DNA from: Lachnospiraceae bacterium
GTDB taxonomy: Bacteria; Bacillota; Clostridia; Lachnospirales; Lachnospiraceae
Direction: 5' to 3'
DNA length: 46,876 nucleotides
Assembly (NCBI GenBank): GCA_017465475.1
Contig: JAFTWC010000079.1
Location: 1-46,876 of the forward strand
The translations under genes and the position numbers were made by a program. Under the pieces are notes generated by a model. The model was not told where the DNA came from, ran no database searches, and worked only from the letters and a program-made list of their open reading frames with translations. Below, one piece after another: positions 44,824 through 46,876 of the stretch; within the stretch, counting starts at the first letter, position 1; each line of letters begins with the position of its first letter.

Positions 44824-45594
44824 CTATTTTTCCTGCATATCTTCCAACGCCTTATTCACACCGAATACCAGTAGATCCGCTTTCCCGCGCTTAATATAAT
44901 TTAACAGCCTCCACTCTCCGACCCATTCCCAAAACATATCTCCTTCCATCCTGTTTCCGGTGATATAAAATCCTGCATCTTTATAATCCGCCGGACACAC
45001 CAGGGTATAGATCTCCTTGTAATACGGATTGGTTACAGACGGAAGTTCCGTTTCTACCGAAAGTTGTAATTCAATGTCACCCTCTTCCCGGGTTAGCAAA
45101 GTGGTCTGTGACATATCACTCTCCATCAGACAGAACGACTTTCCTGTCTGCAAATCCACAAACCCGCTGGTGCCATATGCACTCCAACCGGCTTGCGACA
45201 CATGGGGAAGCGTCTTTATGGTCGCGCGGATTATCTTCGTCCCTCCTTCGATTTCCTCTCCTCCAAATTCAAATCGGTACTCACAATCCGCAAGTTCTAC
45301 AATCGCCTCACCATTCTCATCCCATTGTTCTGCCACATACCCCTTACAAGTGTATTTGCCCGCTCCCAGTACCTCAATTCCATTCGCTTCCATATAATTT
45401 GCCGGCTTCGGTGTGACTGTCGGTTCCGGTGTGACTGTGGGCTCCGGTGTCGGCGTTGCTTCCTGTGTTTCTGTTGGCGATGCTGCCTCTGCCACCTGAT
45501 TTTCCGGATTTTTTCCTTCCTTACCCCTGCAACCTGCTACCAAGGCTAACATTGCTGCTGTTCCCAATACATAAATTCCTTTGCGTTTCCTCAT
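44824..45594 (-). CDS. Lipoprotein paralogue with one copy of the unknown domain
   Basis: The 256-residue protein has a lipoprotein signal ending in LVAGC, a PTxTPEP linker, then YMEANGIEVLGAGKYTCKG, SGFVDLQTGKSF, LVCPADYKDAG and LLVFGVNKAL, all shared with the next gene. It differs by having one domain copy. The 30-bp gap and shared strand indicate tandem duplication and co-transcription. Function is unknown. AAAGGGGG precedes the ATG. Confidence 0.85.
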   Translation of the reverse strand: MRKRKGIYVLGTAAMLALVAGCRGKEGKNPENQVAEAASPTETQEATPTPEPTVTPEPTVTPKPANYMEANGIEVLGAGKYTCKGYVAEQWDENGEAIVELADCEYRFEFGGEEIEGGTKIIRATIKTLPHVSQAGWSAYGTSGFVDLQTGKSFCLMESDMSQTTLLTREEGDIELQLSVETELPSVTNPYYKEIYTLVCPADYKDAGFYITGNRMEGDMFWEWVGEWRLLNYIKRGKADLLVFGVNKALEDMQEK

Positions 45595-45608
45595 GCCATC
45601 CCCCTTTG

Positions 45609-45667
45609 TAAAATATAAGTAAATTTAACTTACCTATATATTAACACACATTTACCCATATTGTCAA
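45609..45667 (-). promoter_or_regulatory. Promoter and possible operator of the lipoprotein pair
   Basis: TTGACA (45662-45667) and TAATAT (45638-45643) are 18 nt apart on the minus strand. Just downstream, TAAGTAAATTTAACTTA (about 45616-45632) is a near-perfect palindrome that could bind a dimeric repressor. Confidence 0.55.
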
Positions 45668-45767
45668 TGTTATTTACTTTCTCTTTTTACTTTTTTTCGT
45701 TTAGTAAATGCCCTCTATCCTGTCCTTTCATACAAAACGCATCTCCCACGACTTCCATACAATTCCG

Positions 45768-46283
45768 TTATCGCCTTCCTTCCGGCGGCGGTACCTGAAA
45801 CAGTCCGATTTCCGGCGGATATACCGTAAATATCATAAACGCTGCTACCAGCACGTACATGGCAATTCGTAATACTTTTGAATCTGCATTCTTACAGTTC
45901 AGTGCCGTCCGATATACCACAACATATGCTACCAATACACTTAGCACATACGCCGCAATGTTTGCCCACGCCACATGATATCCTAAGATACCGGAATAAG
46001 TATAAAACAGTGTCGGAATCATCGCCAACCCCACTAATATCCCCGTAAACATGGCATTATAGATACAAGGATACTGCCGCTCCATCCTCTTTCCCGCCAC
46101 CAATGCAAATAAAAACATAGGGAAAAACAAAAGCTTCATATGCTCCCACGTGGATTCATTCACCGGAAAGAACAAGCCTACAAGGAACCCTCTCCCGGTC
46201 CAGTCATAGACAAAATGAGAGAGGATGCCCAACACCGTAGTTACAAAGAACCCTATGACACAAAACTTTTTTAAGTCATTCAT
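45768..46283 (-). CDS. DUF6512-like membrane protein
   Basis: The 171-residue protein has about five hydrophobic helices. Features include FVTTVLGILSHFVYDW near the start and FFPVNESTWEHMKLLFFPMF, where the NESTWEH box is typical of a small uncharacterised family in Clostridia. The function is unknown. The ATG at 46283 follows GGGGGT; the upstream in-frame start lies inside the leader hairpin. Confidence 0.78.
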   Translation of the reverse strand: MNDLKKFCVIGFFVTTVLGILSHFVYDWTGRGFLVGLFFPVNESTWEHMKLLFFPMFLFALVAGKRMERQYPCIYNAMFTGILVGLAMIPTLFYTYSGILGYHVAWANIAAYVLSVLVAYVVVYRTALNCKNADSKVLRIAMYVLVAAFMIFTVYPPEIGLFQVPPPEGRR

Positions 46284-46286
46284 AAA

Positions 46287-46345
46287 AAATACCCCCGTTC
46301 TGCGCAAACTGTAATAATAACATTTTACGCAGGTCGGGGGTATTT
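46287..46345 (-). promoter_or_regulatory. Leader hairpin over the DUF6512 ribosome site
   Basis: AAATACCCCCG and its exact complement (46287-46297 and 46335-46345) form an 11-bp stem, extended past an internal loop by CTGCG/CGCAG. On the minus strand the 3' arm includes the GGGGG ribosome site and is followed by TTTTTT and the ATG. It could act as an attenuator, a ribosome-site lock, or both. Confidence 0.7.
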
Positions 46346-46370
46346 ATTCCGCACTTTAACAACTTACAAA

Positions 46371-46398
46371 AAGAAGGATGACCGAAGCCATCCTTCTT
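46371..46398 (-). terminator. Terminator of the GGGtGRT gene
   Basis: AAGAAGGATG and CATCCTTCTT form a 10-bp stem with an 8-nt loop; TTTG follows on the minus strand, 20 nt past the stop. Confidence 0.85.
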
Positions 46399-46418
46399 CA
46401 AAAAACTCCATATTAAAC

Positions 46419-46876
46419 TTAGAACTTACCAGCCTCTGCTGCTTCCTGGATAGAAACTGCAACAGCTACGGTCATACCAACCATCGGGTTGTTACCTGCA
46501 CCGATAAGACCCATCATTTCTACGTGAGCCGGAACGGAAGAGGAACCTGCGAACTGTGCATCAGAGTGCATACGACCAAGGGTATCGGTCATACCGTAGG
46601 AAGCCGGACCTGCTGCCATGTTATCCGGATGAAGGGTACGTCCGGTACCACCACCGCTTGCTACGGAGAAGTACTTCTTACCGGCTTCATTTCTTTCCTT
46701 CTTGTAGGTACCTGCTACCGGATGCTGGAAACGTGTCGGGTTTGTGGAGTTACCTGTGATGGAAACGTCTACGCCCTCTTTCCACATGATAGCAACGCCT
46801 TCTGTTACGTCGTTAGCGCCGTAGCAGTTAACTTTTGAACGAAGTCCTGTAGAGTAAGCTGTTCTGCTGATTTCTT
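46419..46876 (-). CDS. GGGtGRT family protein (5' end beyond the window)
   Basis: The open frame runs from the window edge and gives about 150 C-terminal residues. It contains the family's name motif in VASGGGTGRTLHPDNMAAGP, then YGMTDTLGRMHSDAQFAG and GLIGAGNNPMVGMTVAVA. The frame upstream of the internal ATG at 46787 continues as RTAYSTGLRSKVNCYGAND, so that ATG is not the start. GGGtGRT proteins occur in anaerobes and have no known biochemical role that I can state. Only the C-terminal part is visible. Confidence 0.9.
   Translation of the reverse strand, partial: EISRTAYSTGLRSKVNCYGANDVTEGVAIMWKEGVDVSITGNSTNPTRFQHPVAGTYKKERNEAGKKYFSVASGGGTGRTLHPDNMAAGPASYGMTDTLGRMHSDAQFAGSSSVPAHVEMMGLIGAGNNPMVGMTVAVAVSIQEAAEAGKF

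Overview
The window looks like chromosomal DNA of an anaerobic, spore-forming, fibre-degrading Clostridia, most probably Lachnospiraceae. The reasons are moderate GC, strong AGGAGG ribosome sites, sigma-A promoters, a T-box valS, a GerA/SpoVAF-type germination protein, C_GCAxxG_C_C and GGGtGRT family proteins, a sodium-pump decarboxylase beta subunit, BspA-like surface proteins and several xylan/beta-glycan enzymes. No rRNA, tRNA or CRISPR was found. Genus and species cannot be told from the sequence alone.

Layout. 1-120 is the tail of a transposase and its IS end. 191-5861 (minus) holds an acetyltransferase, an APH-like phosphotransferase, a large BspA-like LRR/transglutaminase surface protein and a PD-(D/E)XK-like protein. 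5896-6436 is an unusual array of nine inverted motif pairs. 6600-11796 (minus) holds ilvE, folA, valS with its T-box leader, and an HD phosphohydrolase. 11848-17211 is a divergent GH115 / CE15 pair for glucuronoxylan. 17258-17641 is a long structured inverted-repeat element. 17660-23879 (minus) holds a germination protein, a C_GCAxxG protein, 5-formyl-THF cyclo-ligase, a methyltransferase split by one in-frame TAA, a PP2C phosphatase and a vWA-FHA membrane protein. 24234-26280 holds a 5'-truncated Rpn nuclease/transposase and a WG-like protein broken by a TAG codon. 26373-26756 carries a second structured repeat element containing two 105-bp direct copies; it leads into oadB and a tiny oadG-like gene. 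28276-28626 is a second inverted-motif array with the same geometry as the first. 28665-31412 (minus) is a DUF368 / DUF47 / Pit phosphate operon behind a PhoP-box-like promoter. 31995-36894 holds a GH2 and a GH5 enzyme. 37013-43410 (minus) is an ABC-F / two-ABC-exporter / AraC-GGDEF operon with an attenuator-like leader and a 4-codon upstream ORF. 43411-46876 holds two paralogous lipoproteins, a DUF6512-like membrane protein and a GGGtGRT protein cut by the window edge.

The most striking signal is the pair of arrays (5896-6436 and 28276-28626). Each alternates an 8-nt motif and its reverse complement at start-to-start distances of 29-30 and 33-34 nt, with mostly unrelated spacers of 21-22 and 25-26 nt. 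The motif is TACCATGA in one array and TACCATTG(A) in the other, so spacing is conserved while the motif and spacers differ. Most motif variants keep pairing, through G-U wobbles, only if the minus strand is the RNA. I know no named system with exactly this geometry; function is unknown.
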